Assembly (NCBI GenBank): GCA_958450325.1
Contig: OY288244.1
Span: 35,401,424-35,465,423 of the forward strand
Direction: 5' to 3'
Length of the DNA stretch: 64,000 nucleotides
Origin: Agrostemma githago
Lineage: Eukaryota; Streptophyta; Magnoliopsida; Caryophyllales; Caryophyllaceae
The position numbers and the translations under genes were made by a program. The notes under the pieces are model-generated. The model searched no databases and was not told where the DNA came from. It saw nothing but the letters and a program-made list of their open reading frames with translations. Position 1 is the stretch's first letter. Each line of letters opens with the position of its first letter. This document shows, in pieces, positions 32,571 through 45,131 of the stretch.

Positions 32571-34988
32571 GTCTGAGTCTAAGTCTGAGTCTAGGATGTT
32601 CTATTTCTTTCAATTTCAAAGTCAGAGTCAGAGTCAGAGTCAGCTGTATTCTGTCCTCTTTTCAAAATTCAATAAAATCAGCTTTTCTATTTCTCATATA
32701 TACTTTCCTTATGTGTTTCCGAGAACATGATGAACACTGTGAGCACACGCACGTGACTATTATAGGCACATCTATAATGACTATAGGAAACCGAGACCCG
32801 TATTTTTCTTTACCTATTCCATGTCTGACATAGAAAGCCACATAACTATCCTTAGCAGGAGCGGTATCGAATCCTATGACAAATCTAGGTAGTCTCCTAG
32901 TTTGGGTTCAAGACGAGAGGCAAGCCCATTTCCCACAATAAACACCCCTTCAATAAGACCGACCAATCCCTACCTTAGGTGTTAGTCTGACCAACAACAA
33001 AAAAAGCTGGACAGAAAAAAATCAAAAGTCCAAAGAAAAAACAAAAGGCCAAAACAGAAAAGCAGGCCATCATCAAAAAAAGGAAGGCACCCGAGACTGA
33101 GGTTAAATGGTCAACACAAATAAAGAATCCCATGACCGGGGCTAAGAGGTTAACCAAAAAAAATATTTGAAAAAATCCGTGACCATGGTCTGCAGTCAAC
33201 TAAAGTGAAAGTCTAATGGCCAGGGTACGGTCAATTCAAAAATTATCAATACCCATACCGTCAAATAAAGAGAGAAACAATCAAGATTGGTCAGCTAACA
33301 CCACATCTAGCCTTCCCACGTTACAACCCTCAAGACCTGTAATCCCCTATAAATTCTAATGCAATACAGTGGCGGAAACACTGTAGATTTGGGATTAAAA
33401 CACACTGATGTTTTATACTTTACCAAAAAGAACGGTCAGTCAATACAAAGACCACTTTTTACAAAAGGGCTAAAAGAAAATTCCTTAAAAGGGTTCATAC
33501 AATCCTTCAGTAAACATAAATCAGGCGGGTAGGATCCACGCCACTCGCTAGCTCACACCAAACCCCGGAACAAATATACCTGCCATGTTATAAACATAAC
33601 AGCCACAATTCAGTGGGGAGCAACTCAGGCAGTTCTCCCAGCCATATTACATAATATTAAAGCATAATTACTATTATATCAAAATAGTTGAAAACGGAAT
33701 ACATTTAAAATGATACGGTAAAATACTTCAAAATGATTGCCAACCTGCAAATCAATGTCAATCCAAAATAATAACGGCGTTTTAGAAATCAATCAGTGTA
33801 ACGGAATAGACTTTCACTAGGATCATACTAAACTAGGTTCGAGAATCCAGTCAAAACAAATTAGACTTCGGTCTCTAACTAGGCAACTCAAACTATAACA
33901 GGACTGCGTGCAGCAAGGTCCTGGCTTAAGTAATGTACACCCCTCCTGGACACCAACCATAATCCAGTTCAACCCGACGGCGACTTACACGATGCGATAT
34001 CTAAGTTTAAGGTCAAAATATACACACTCCTGAACACAAACCATGCTCAGTTCAACGACCAATGTGTCTCAACATAGACACACCAGCTTTATAGTTGATG
34101 GCAAAACGTATACCCTAGACTGTATTACTCTACCCGTACACTTGTCCTTATTCCATAACTCCAAAACAAAGTCGTTGTCATAATTCGATAGGATTATCAA
34201 AACGTTCTTAAAAAGAAACTTTCTAATTTGAGAAACTTTCTTCAAATATTAACTTTCCAAAATAGGTATTATTATAATTAGAAATCGTTTAACATTTGAA
34301 TTATATAAAATAGTTATATTAGGTCTCTAGACATAAACATTATAATTATTTTATAAATATATATTTAATAATCAAAAGTCAACGAAAGTCAAAATCATAA
34401 TTATTTCTCAAAAGGTTGAAATATAATAAGTAATTAAAAGTATTAAATTACAAATTTACAGATTTCCCGGAATAACACTGTCTTACTACAAAATTCGTAA
34501 TCCTTTATTCTATAAAGTAGCAACATTTAGAGCCCTCACAATCACCCACGTCAGCACATCCTACATGGCACTGAGCTGTCACTGATGTGGCAGATGATGT
34601 GGCAGCTGTAAACTGACTAAATTGTGAAAAAAAAACTGCTGCAGTTGAACTTAAATCAGCAGTTAATTAAAAATATGAGCAGTTCTTTTAAAAAAAATTA
34701 AAAAAATTGTGGGCTTAGTGGGCTTATTCTACCAGTTACCACTTACTGCACATCCCCTAAAACTGCCTACATATTCTCCTTTAAATAAAAAAGAAACTGA
34801 CTAAAACTCAATCATCACTTATTATTTATCCCTCTTTCATTCAAATGAAACTACTCACTACGTTCATTCAAATTCAAATTTCAGATTTCAGAATCAATTA
34901 CTCAAAATAATTTCCCAATAAAATCCAAGCAAAAAAACGTACGAAAAAAAAATCAATACACGAAATTGAATTGGATTAGATATACATT
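32571..34988. other. Unclassified AT-rich region
   Basis: No supported gene in 2.4 kb. Near 32571-32642 are short tandem repeats (AGTCTGAGTCTA twice; GTCAGA four times). From about 33360 to 34560 the sequence resembles a decayed LTR, with an imperfect duplication near 33926-33975 and 34010-34055, but termini and primer site were not found. 34760-34988 should hold the promoter and leader of the first RPA1-like gene. Confidence 0.5.
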
Positions 34989-35941
34989 ATGTCATTTCAA
35001 TATGAGCCAATCCTGATCTCTAACATCAAGGAATCAACGAAGCTTGCACAGATCACTGCAAGGGTAATGCGAAAATGGGTAAAAACTCCACGAACTTCAG
35101 AAACCGACGCGTCCAAGATTGGTCGGAAGCCTTTCATTTATGGTGTCGAACTCATCTTGGTGGATTCCACTGTAAGTAAAAAAATTGACTACTTTAAACA
35201 TTCAATGGTTAGTAAAAAATTAATTACTAATTTATTATTTCCGTCTCCTAGGGATCTACAATACAAGCTTCAATAAAACAAGTATTGGTGAAGTCATTTA
35301 ACAATGGCTTCAAAGAGGAACAGATTTACAACATCTCCAAATTTTCTGTTTCATCTAATTCGGGGATCGAGAAAGCAACAACACACGAATGTAGGTTATG
35401 GCTAGAGTATAGCACAAAAGTGATGCAAGTGCATCCAGATCCAAATATTCCTATGTGTGTGTTCAATTTTTCAGAATATAGTGATATCATATTGGGAAAA
35501 GTGTCTATCAACCAGTACATAGGTAACCTTCCTTTCATTATTAATCACTTTTTCTAAACCAATCAGTTCACTTTTACAGAATTTCTAAAACTCATAACTC
35601 TTTTACAAACACAGATGTTATTGAAAAATTTGTGGATTACAACCCGCTACAAACATCACAACGGGGAGTTCATTGGAGGATAATCCATCTAGAGAACACA
35701 AGGTACAAAATAACCAATTTATTTTACCGGAATCAACATTTTAGTTACGCTTATCTGACTAACCCGAGTGACAATAATGCAGAAAGGAACAAATTTCATG
35801 CACAATATTTGGAGATTGCGTTTCCGTCATCACGAATATCATCAACGACAACATTCACTTAGACAGACCAATATTGGTGCTCAGACATGTCAAACGAAAT
35901 GAATATAAGGGTAAGAGGCACCGTTCAATACTTTAAAGAAC

Positions 35942-36359
35942 AGGTCTTATCAATTTTTAATTTTTTTATTTATTAAGTACTCTTTTTTTATTTTTATAGG
36001 GTCTTATCAGTTTCTAATTTTTAATAAACTTACAATAGTAAATGCATGGTTAAATAATTAATTAGTTTATTCTATTCTTTATTATGGGATAGAGTCTATT
36101 GGCTGCAAATAAAACACAATAAACGTTTTTTCTTAAAAGAATAACCATAATGCCAATCCCTTCCACATTTAACGAACAGGGTCTTATTAATTTTAAAATT
36201 TTTATTCATTAAGTACTCTTTTTTATTTTGATAGGGTCTTATCAATTTCTAATTTTTAATAAACTTACAATAGTAATTGCATGGTCAAATAATTAATTAC
36301 TTTATTCTACGCTTTTTATGGGGTAGAGTCTATTGGCTGCAAATAAAACACAATGAACA
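35942..36359 (+). repeat. Tandem duplication of about 235 bp in gene 1 intron region
   Basis: 35942-36123 and 36177-36359 are diverged copies (GTCTTATCAATTT ... GAGTCTATTGGCTGCAAATA). A third partial copy is at 37047-37105. Confidence 0.75.
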
Positions 36360-37434
36360 TTATTGGGAACAAGAGAAATTTGGAGCTGTTAATCTAAGCA
36401 TTAAACCTATCCTACTCTCTTTAGGGTTTAGCAAAAATTATAACACAAGGCATCTCTGGCCAAAAGAAATCCTTTCCTTGGAACTTTCCCCCCGTAACCG
36501 TCCATCTCTGGCCAAATTTCTAAGCATGGTTGGGAACTAAATCCTAATGTTCACCTCTATGCCCTGCACCAAATCCGATACTACAATCAAAAGCACACAG
36601 CCACTCTCAAGAGTCAAGACATCCAACATCAGCTGAGTAATAAGAAACTAACAAAACATTTAAGTTGCTAAACAACAAAAAAGGCTACGCACTCACGCAC
36701 CAGCAACATAATCAATGTACTTTTCCATATGCGGAAGAGGGAATTGTTCAGTCATAAATCGAAGGGAATGTTTTCCTACAGAGTATTAATTCGGCTCCTT
36801 GATATAATTCTTGAAGCTCATAGTTATATTTGAGAGTGACTAAGAAGAAATACAAAGCATATAAGATACTGAAAAAAGACGTTGCCTATCAAACACATGA
36901 CATAGCCTAAGATATCCACCACCAGCTCAGCGCTAACACATAATCGAAACTGCTCAGTTGAATGTATCTCCAGACCTTTCACGAACGTGCAACCCTTTTT
37001 CTAAAAAAAATAATCATAATGCCAACCACTTCCACCTTTAAAGAACAGGGTCTTATCAATTTTAAATTTTTTATTTATTAAGTACTCTTGATAGGGTCTT
37101 ATCAACCTATAACTTAGAATCAAAAACCTTTCGAAGACCCCATCCAAAACGATTACTCAAACATTTAGCAAGTAAAGTTTGTAAGCCACTTACGCTCTTT
37201 GTCTTCTTTAGTAACTTCAGCTCACTATGTTCAGGAACTAGGTGGAGTCCTTTTTGGTAATGTCTGGCATAACAGAAAGAAAAACCATCAAAATACTTGC
37301 ACAATTTTCTACATTCTATGACATGGAAAGCAAAATCACCAAACAAACCTAATTGCAACTCTCTTTTATTTTGAAAAAAAATATTCACAAAATAATTTTA
37401 ACGTAGTTTCAATCATTATCATTTTTTAAGTGGT
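36360..37434. other. Non-coding stretch left of C2
   Basis: No supported gene. It contains short AT-rich sequence and the third partial copy of the duplicated unit; it appears to be intronic or degenerated RPA1-like gene sequence. Confidence 0.5.
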
Positions 37435-37439
37435 TTACA
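37435..37439. other. Target site duplication of C2 (left)
   Basis: TTACA here matches TTACA at 45132-45136. Confidence 0.92.
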
Positions 37440-39067
37440 TGATGGGTGGGATTTGTCGTGGATCCCCGCCAACAAATAAAAACCAACCGATCCTAACTGG
37501 GGTAGCTAGGGTAAGTCGGGTCGAATCCACAGGGACGGGAGGTCGGACTAAGGTATGCTACGGTCTAGGACTAGGTTCGAGACGAGCTAATCTAAGGAGG
37601 GGGGGACAAGGAATAAGCTAGGTCTAAAGCAAGAAAACAATCAAAGGAAACGGGCTAGGATTAGGTCGGGGTCAAAGGGGTAACGGAATGGTCGAGGAAG
37701 AGCTATAGTGAAGGAGGTAGTAGGGTAATCTAGGTATAGTCCGGGCTCTCGCAACTTAGACTCACCTAGAGGTTCCACCTAAACCCCACCTTGGCGACAC
37801 AAACGACAAACGGGGTTACTAGCGTGATATCGGGGCCTAGGTCGCATCCGGGCTCTCGCAACTTAGACCGACCTAGGGATCATCCTCACCGGGCTCTCAC
37901 AACTTAGTGAGGGAACCAAACCCACAAACAAACTATCACCCACAAGAGAAAGTCAAGAAAAACAAGCATATGCAACTACTAGTCATTCAAGCATTTCAAC
38001 AAACATGCGATATGCATCAAACTAAGAGGAAACCCAAATCTTCCACCAACATCTCCAACAATCCCTTAATCATCCAATTAACACCCTAATCGCCTTACTA
38101 ACCCTAGCAAGATACTACTCTAACATATCTATACTAAAACTAACACTAAGAAGAGAAATCAATTCAAACAACCAAACTAGCATAATGAAACTAACAAGAA
38201 CTATGAACTATGAGCAATCCACACAACAAAGATTCAAACTTTAATGAAAGAACAAGATTAAGAGAAAGGAAAAGAAGATTATACCTACTAACAAGATGAA
38301 AGGAAGAAGGAAACTTGCATAAATGAGAAAAACCCAAAACAAACATCCAAGTTTGTCAAGCTTGGTGGAGATCTTGAAGAATTCCCAAATTACAAGCATT
38401 AATATATGATTAAAGACTAATTACCGACTAATCTACACTAATCTATGTTAATCTATGCTAAAATAATCTAGGGTTTAGTCTAATATGAATTCCATCCACT
38501 TAACATAACAAGGGAAGAGTATATATAGGGTTACAAATGGAAGGGAGAAGAAAGGAAACAAAGCGCGGCAGCAGCACGCCCTTCCCGGCCGGGATGAGGT
38601 GGTCCCGGTCGGGAAGGGGTCGGTCCCGGCTGGGATGAGCTGGTCCCGGTCGGGAAGGGCTAAAAACAGTAGCTCCTTGTTTTGCTTCTTCATCCCGGAC
38701 GGGATGAGGTCATACCCGTCGGGGATGAGTCTTGTAGGCCTCCAATATGAACTTTTTGGTCCCTCCTTGGTTATCATGGGTTTCTCACCGATTCTCGGGA
38801 CTCGGGATCGGGTCTCGGAGGCTCGGGATTGGGTCCCAAGGTCTCGGGGTCGACTCCAAGGCATCAAGTGATCGTTCCTTAGCTTCGTTGGCTCCAAAAA
38901 GTGTATGTATTGAGTCGGAATCGCTCCAACTCTTCATGAATGGTCACGGGAACCTGAAACGAGCTAAAGGAAGCATAAGTAGCCCATAAAACGCTCCCAA
39001 GGAGCGATTCCACAAAGAAAATGGGACCAAAACACTACAAAATAGGCACTACAAACTACAGTTATCA
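37440..39067 (-). repeat. 3' LTR of C2
   Basis: Left LTR on the plus strand, TGATGGGTGG to TTATCA. TATA box (CTATATATAC on the minus strand) near 38518-38528 with CCCGGYCGGGA motifs at 38580-38722 upstream of it. Confidence 0.93.
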
Positions 39068-41971
39068 ACTCCCCCACACTTAACCCTTACTCGCCCTCGA
39101 GTAAGCACATACTAACTACTAAAATAGCCGAGTGGGTATTAGCGCACCCTACGCCCTTTCAACTCACGCGAGAACACCTAGAGGACAAGTGCTCTCCGGA
39201 AGGCAAGTGGGGTCTTGCGACAAAACTGTGGATGCAACCGGACACAAAACACATAAACAACAAACATACAAACAAACAGACAAAAGGTTGCACCCAAAAG
39301 AAAAGAAATACCGCTTCCGTCAAACAAGCGGTGAAAGAAGCACCGGTTTAGGACTCAAGGCAAGTGACAACGTTCCCGAGCTATCAATACAAACCAAAAT
39401 GGACCAAACCCTAATAGTATGACGACAAAGCAATAAAAACGTTGGTAACTTACCTAGGTTCCTCCTAACCTTCTAAGAACGTACTACGGGACGATCAGCG
39501 GGATGGAAAAAGGATGAATCACGGTGTTAGTCGACACTGTAGGTAAGTGAGACCCCGCCCCCTTTAGCAAAGAGCCAAGAGGGTCGTCCCATGCCCAAAA
39601 CCGCCTAACTAGTTCGAGTAAAAAGTGGAAATAGTTGCAAAGTGAGGGAAGACCGACCTTTGCCGCTATCATCCTTCCTAGGGACTCGGTTCTTTGGTAG
39701 GCTCTTCACGGCAAAAGTCGGAAAAAGGCTTATTTTTGTGGGGTTAGGATCTTTTTGTGAGACGATTTTCCTTTGGCATTTTCTCTTTTCATTTGGATTT
39801 TTGCTTTGTATGTTGCCATGCCATTTCTTTTTCTTCTTTTCTATTTTCTTTTTGACTTTTGTGCCTTTTCTTTTTCTTCATTCTTTTCTTTCTTTCATTT
39901 TCTTTCTTTTTCTTTTCTTTGCCCTATTTGGCAAGATTTGGCTTTTTTGGCATTTCTTGACAATTTAGAAAGAGAGAAATCAACAAGTTGCAAATTATTG
40001 TGTGGATATGTGTAGGAGGTAAGGTAATGGGCATGTCGGGGTTGCGCATCCCCTTTCGAACCCACAAAAAGGTGGAGAATTTGGACTAATCAAACGATTC
40101 TAGACACGGTCACCTAAGGGACGGGACTCGGCAACCAAGGCCTTTTCACACTGTGGGTGGTCATAATGGTCAAAGGTGCAAATCCCGTAGTAAATCCCTA
40201 GTAAGCTAGGTGGACTCAAGGTAAAGGACCAACGAAATCATTGATTTAGGGTCATTCTACTAGACTAAAGTCCAAGACTCGATCTATACTACTAGAAAGG
40301 GAAAGTAAACACTTGCACACTAGCCTCTAAACCGGGTTTTCAAAAACCTTTTTAAACACACAAGACACACTAACACAACACAAAACGAAGACATGGCGAA
40401 AACGAAGGAAAAAGAGATAAAAGGCCACAAAAAAAAAAAAAAAAAAAACAAGCAAACAAACAACACAAACACCACCCCGAGCTTCCAAACAAGCCACCAA
40501 ATCAACCAAACTTTACAAAGCTCCTCCCGAGCACACAACATCACAATCTCCTCCAAACCCCACAAGAGATAAAGAAGAAAAAGGGATAAAGATGTTACCG
40601 GAAGTCTTGAAAGCTCTCCAAAGCTATCGGTAATTCAAGTAACCTATAAGGAAAAAGGGAGGCAGAACACGCACAACACAACAAATACACGATACAACGA
40701 CATAAAAGGCAAACACACAAAAGGAAAATCTTTTTTATTTTTATGAAAAATTTTCAAATTTTTAAGATTTTTTAAAGATTTTTAAAAAAACAACGAAAAT
40801 AAAACTAACTACGATCGAATATCGCTCCCCCACACTTAAGCCGAGCAATGTCCTCATGCTCGACCGTAGTGCATGGGAGCACAAAAGAAAGTAAAAGAAA
40901 CTACGAAAATATAACTAAAAATCAAAAATAAAGCGGAGAAAAGGGTAGAATGTGTCCGGCCGGGGTGTAGTCAAGTCACCATGGGCCGAGACGAGAAAAA
41001 GATATGGATGGGGGAAGAAATAAAAAGAAAGAAATAAAAAGAAATGGGAGGGGAGGACTAGGTGTAATCAAGTCACCTAGCCCGGATTCCGCCCGAATCC
41101 GACTAAATCCTAAAAAAGGTGAAAACCTTGTAAATTTTGGATTTTTTGATTGACTCTCGACGTAGTCACATCATCGAGAGTCGGGAGCGACCATACTAAG
41201 GCCTCGAAGGCCACCAAGACATCATGACTCAAGGGGAAGGGGGCGAACAAGAGAAAGCAAGCAATAATAGACAGAAAAGAAAGGATAGTTGCCATACCCA
41301 TCGGTTAGCAACTCACTCGCTCCATCGTCTCAATGGTCAATATAAGCGCTTTGCTTGTCGTCCTCATTGTCATCCCGCTTCAAACTTGAAAGCACCGCAT
41401 GGTTGATGTATTAATGGTGTGAGGGGGTGGGATTTGATGTGAATTTCGGTGTAAAGTGAAAAGGAAATGAAGTGATGGCATGTAAATGATGTGTATGGGT
41501 CATATGATACGAGCAAGAAGAGGTAGGGAGGTTGGGTGGGGGTATACAATGGTTGGGTGGACTCGAATGTCGAAGAAGAGGCACAAAGGGGAGTAGGGGG
41601 CCATCCCGGTCGGGATGGGTGGTCCCGGTCGGGATGACATACCCGTCCCGATCGGGATGACATACCCGTCCCGGTCGGGAAGCTCCCGTCCCGATCGGGA
41701 TGGCACTCCAGTAAACCCAAAATATGGTACCCTCATCCCGATCGGGATGTATCCTTCCCGGTCGGGATGACTTCTTCGTGGCTTCCAAAACCCCAAAAGC
41801 TAATCAAAGCTTCAAAAACCCGTTCCTTTGCTCATAATCCATGCTCTATCGATAACCATTCCTCTCTAGGAGTCATGTTCACTTCACCTATCACAATAAA
41901 CTCAAACACAACATCAAATTCTCTCCCTCACAACGCTCATCAACAATCCAAATAACAAGAATTTCACAAAA
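39068..41971 (-). other. C2 3' non-coding region with hairpins and second polypurine block
   Basis: No gene is supported here. In transcript order it holds the palindrome array 41769-41602, hairpins at 41182-41152, 41100-41084, 41083-41055 and 40988-40957, an internal polypurine block at 40840-40825, and a hairpin at 39332-39310 before the terminal tract. A pyrimidine-rich run (purine-rich in the transcript) lies at 39770-39935. Confidence 0.8.
41602..41769. repeat. Internal palindrome array of C2
   Basis: Seven TCCCGRTCGGGA motifs in 168 bases, downstream of the coding remnant. Confidence 0.9.
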
Positions 41972-43333
41972 CTAACAATCCTTGAAACCAAGGTACCAAA
42001 CAAACATATATACACACACAAAAGCAAAAAGGAAAAGAAAAAGAGATATATACAATAAGGTACTCTCACCAACTACACCTCCATAGCCATCAAGAGCTCG
42101 AAGGAGTAAGTCAAATGCCCTAGCAACATCTTCATTTAAGCTCACATGGCCGAGCCTAGCCACTTTCAAGAGCTTCCAAGTCGGGGTCGAGAAGCAATTA
42201 TCTTCATTATGCTCGGGGTTCTCGTGATCTTCCGGGACTTCCGAACCATTATAGCAATGACTCTTGTGACCATCCGGTAGGTATAGTGGTCTAGAGTCAT
42301 GCTCGGTGCTATGAGGGGGAGATCACACCCTAGGGGGGTTGCTTCTTTCACGGGGTCGAGAGTGGGGTTCTCTTCCACCGCCCGACAAGGATCCTCTTCA
42401 TCAACCGTCTCACAAGACAAGGGACTTGGAATTGAGTGCGATAAAGAAGGTGAAGGCATCAAGTTTTCTTCATTGGAGGCTTTAGGCTCCTCCAATTTCC
42501 CATTCAAGGCGAGTTCTAAGGCATCTACCTCTTTTTCCCAAGTATTGCGTTCCTTTTCACTCACCTTGTCTACATGGCCTAGAGAAGGTGTGTCTTCACT
42601 TGGCTTTGGATTGTCAAGATCCGGTTCATCACGAAGAAAATCGAACAAATCCAATTTGATAGCCAATACATCGGCTCCCCAAGAGTTATCTTGAGAATCA
42701 TGTTCACACCCTTCCTCATTGTCGGCCCTTGAAGCTTCAACTTCCTCTATTCTTCCCATATTTTCACCACCCAAGCAACACTCAACAATGGTCTCTTGAT
42801 TTAACCTCTCTTCTTCGTTTGTGGCTTCATGGTCGGGTTGACTTTCTTGTGGAGACACCCTACCTTGTTGCCCAAATGAACCTTCCTCAACAATTTGTGG
42901 AGCTCGAGTGGCCGACATCGTGATACGAGCCATGAGTGCGTCGATTCGAGCATCTTGCACCGCTATTTGGGCCTTGAACTCCTCCCTAACCCCTTGTATT
43001 TGAGTCAACATCAATTGTTGACCCTTTTGCAATAACATCATCATATCATGTTGGCTCCTTGTGTTTGGACCAACATTTGACAAGTCTCAAAGTTAGGGAT
43101 ATTTGGTTGTGGGTTATGTGAGGGTGTTGGGTAGTTGTTAGGATGTGGGAACGATCCTTGACAACTTTCTTGGTAACCATAAGAAGAGGGTTCAATTGTT
43201 GACGAGGTTGATATGGTTGGTAAAGTTGTGGGTTTTGGTAATTCGCCCCATAGTTGTCCCGTGATGATTGATGGTAGCTTGGACGCGCCATGTCCATAAC
43301 GTTGCTTTGGTACCAAGGATGAGCTAGAAGCAC
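41972..43333 (-). pseudogene. Broken gag-position frame of C2
   Basis: Fragments 43333-43046, 43316-43041, 43083-42166 and 42169-41972 align to one ancestral frame, so at least three frameshifts are present (near 43180, 43060 and 42280). The likely start is MDMARPSYHQSSRDN. A coiled coil (MLLQKGQQLMLTQIQGV and following) is followed by a long acidic region and by the tail VARAFDLLLRALDGYGG, which lies in the last frame. As in C1, capsid core, zinc knuckle and protease are absent. The product cannot be made from this copy. Confidence 0.7.
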
Positions 43334-43503
43334 TTGAGCAAACGTTAGTATCCTAGTGCTTTTGAGGCACTAGGAAGGGAGAGTAACACACAAGGAGAAA
43401 AACGGAGATACACAAGGAAAAGAGAACACAAAAATCAAGAACAAAGTCCAAAACTAAGCAAACAAAAGTCTAAACTACGCCGTCCCCGGAAACGGCGCCA
43501 ATT

Positions 43504-45131
43504 TGATGGGTGGGATTTGTCGTGGATCCCCGCCAACAAATAAAAACCAACCGATCCTAATTGGGGTGGCTAGGGTAAGTCGGGTCGAATCCACAGGGAC
43601 GGGAGGTCGGAATAAGGTATGCTACGGTCTAGGACTAGGTTCGAGACGAGCTAATCTAAGGAGGGGGAGATAAGGAATAAGCTAGGTCTAAAGCAAGAAA
43701 ACAATCAAAGGAAACGGGCTAGGATTAGGTCGGGGTCAAAGGGGTAACGGAATGGTCGAGGAAGAGCTAGAGTGAAGGAGGTAGTAGGGTAATCTAGGTA
43801 TAGTCCGGGCTCTCGCAACTTAGACTCACCTAGAGGTTCCACCTAAAACCCACCTTGGCGACACAAACGACAAACGGGGTTACTAGCGTGATATTAGAGC
43901 CTAGGTCGCATCCGGGCTCTCGCAACTTAGACCGACCTAGGGGTCGTCCTCACCGGGCTCTCGCAACTTAGTGAGGGAACCAAACCCACAAACAAACTAT
44001 CACCCACAAGAGAAAGTCAAGAAAAACAAGCATATGCAACTACTAGTCATTCAAGCATTTCAACAAACATGCGATATGCATCAAACCAAGAGGAAACCCA
44101 AATCTTCCACCAACATCTCCAACAATCCCTTAACCATCCAATTAACACCCTAATCGCCTTACTAACCCTAGCAAGATACTACTCTAACATATCAATACTA
44201 AAACTAACACTAAGAAGAGAAATCAATTCAAACAACCAAACTAGCATAATGAAACTAACAAGAACTATGAACTATGAGCAATCCACACAACAAAGATTCA
44301 AACTTTAATGAAAGAACAAGATTAAGAGAAAGGAAAAGAAGATTATACCTACTAACAAGATGAAAGGAAGAAGGAAACTTGCATAAATGAGAAAAACCCA
44401 AAACAAACATCCAAGTTTGTCAAGCTTGGTGGAGATCTTGAAGAATTCCCAAATTACAAGCATTAATCTATGATTAAAGACTAATTACCGACTAATCTAC
44501 ACTAATCTATGCTAATCTATGCTAAAATAATCTAGGGTTTAGTCTAATATGAAGTCCATACACTTAACATAACAAGGGAAGAGTATATATAGGGTTACAA
44601 GTGGAAGGAAGAAGAAAGGAAACAAAGCGCGGCAGCAGCACGCCCTTCCCGGTCGGGATGAGGTGGTCCCGATAGGGAAGGGGTCGGTCCCGGCCGGGAT
44701 GAGCTGGTCCCGGTCGGGCAGCGCTAAAAACAGTAGCTCCTTGTTTTGCTCCTTCATCCCGAACGGGATGAGGTCATACCCGTCGGGGATGAGTCTTGTA
44801 GGCCTCCAATATGAACTTTTTGGTCCCTCCTTGGTTCTCATGGGTTTCTCACCGATTCTCGAGACTCGGGATCGGGTCTCGGAGGCTCGGGATTGGGTCC
44901 CAAGGTCTCGGGGTCGACTCCAAGGCATCAAGTGATCGTTCCTTAGCTTCGTTGGCTCCAAAAAGTGTATGTATTGAGTCGGAATCGCTCCAACTCTTCA
45001 TGAATGGTCACGGGAACCTGAAACGAGCTAAAGGAAGCATAAGTAGCCCATAAACCGCTCCCAAGGAGCGATTCCACAAGGAAAATGGGACCAAAACACT
45101 ACGAAATAGGCACTACAAACTACACTTATCA
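43504..45131 (-). repeat. 5' LTR of C2
   Basis: Right LTR, same length as the left one. TATA box near 44582-44592 and motif array at 44644-44786. Confidence 0.93.

Larger units (their letters stand above)
27658..33300 (+). mobile_element. Remains of Ogre/Tat-type element E
   Basis: The primer site TGGCGACTCCGCTGGGGA at 29698-29715 is the Arg-tRNA type known from Ogre/Tat elements. The LTR upstream of it (ending near 29694) appears to start somewhere after 27658 and is interrupted by solo LTR F. Downstream, 29716-31600 is a long leader with repeated TTTCAAAA-type words and no frame, followed by a broken Ogre-type gag (31711-32570). No protease or polymerase follows, and I found no 3' LTR, so the right boundary is only approximate. 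Confidence 0.65.
37440..45131 (-). mobile_element. Non-autonomous Athila-like element C2
   Basis: A complete 7,692-bp minus-strand element with two 1628-bp LTRs (37440-39067 and 43504-45131) that are about 98 percent alike by eye, an Asp-type primer site (43500-43483, one mismatch: TGGCGCCGTTTCCGGGGA), a polypurine tract (AGTGTGGGGGAGT on the minus strand, at 39068-39080) and a TTACA duplication. The 4.4-kb internal region carries only a broken gag-position frame. Young LTRs with a multiply frameshifted frame indicate mobilisation by proteins from elsewhere. Confidence 0.93.

Noticed and set aside
39642..39968. Phe/Leu-rich frames at 39642-40015 and 52567-53011 suggesting membrane proteins
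   Set aside because: They come from a TTTTCTTTTC-type pyrimidine run that is purine-rich in the element transcript; there is no start context or conservation as protein.
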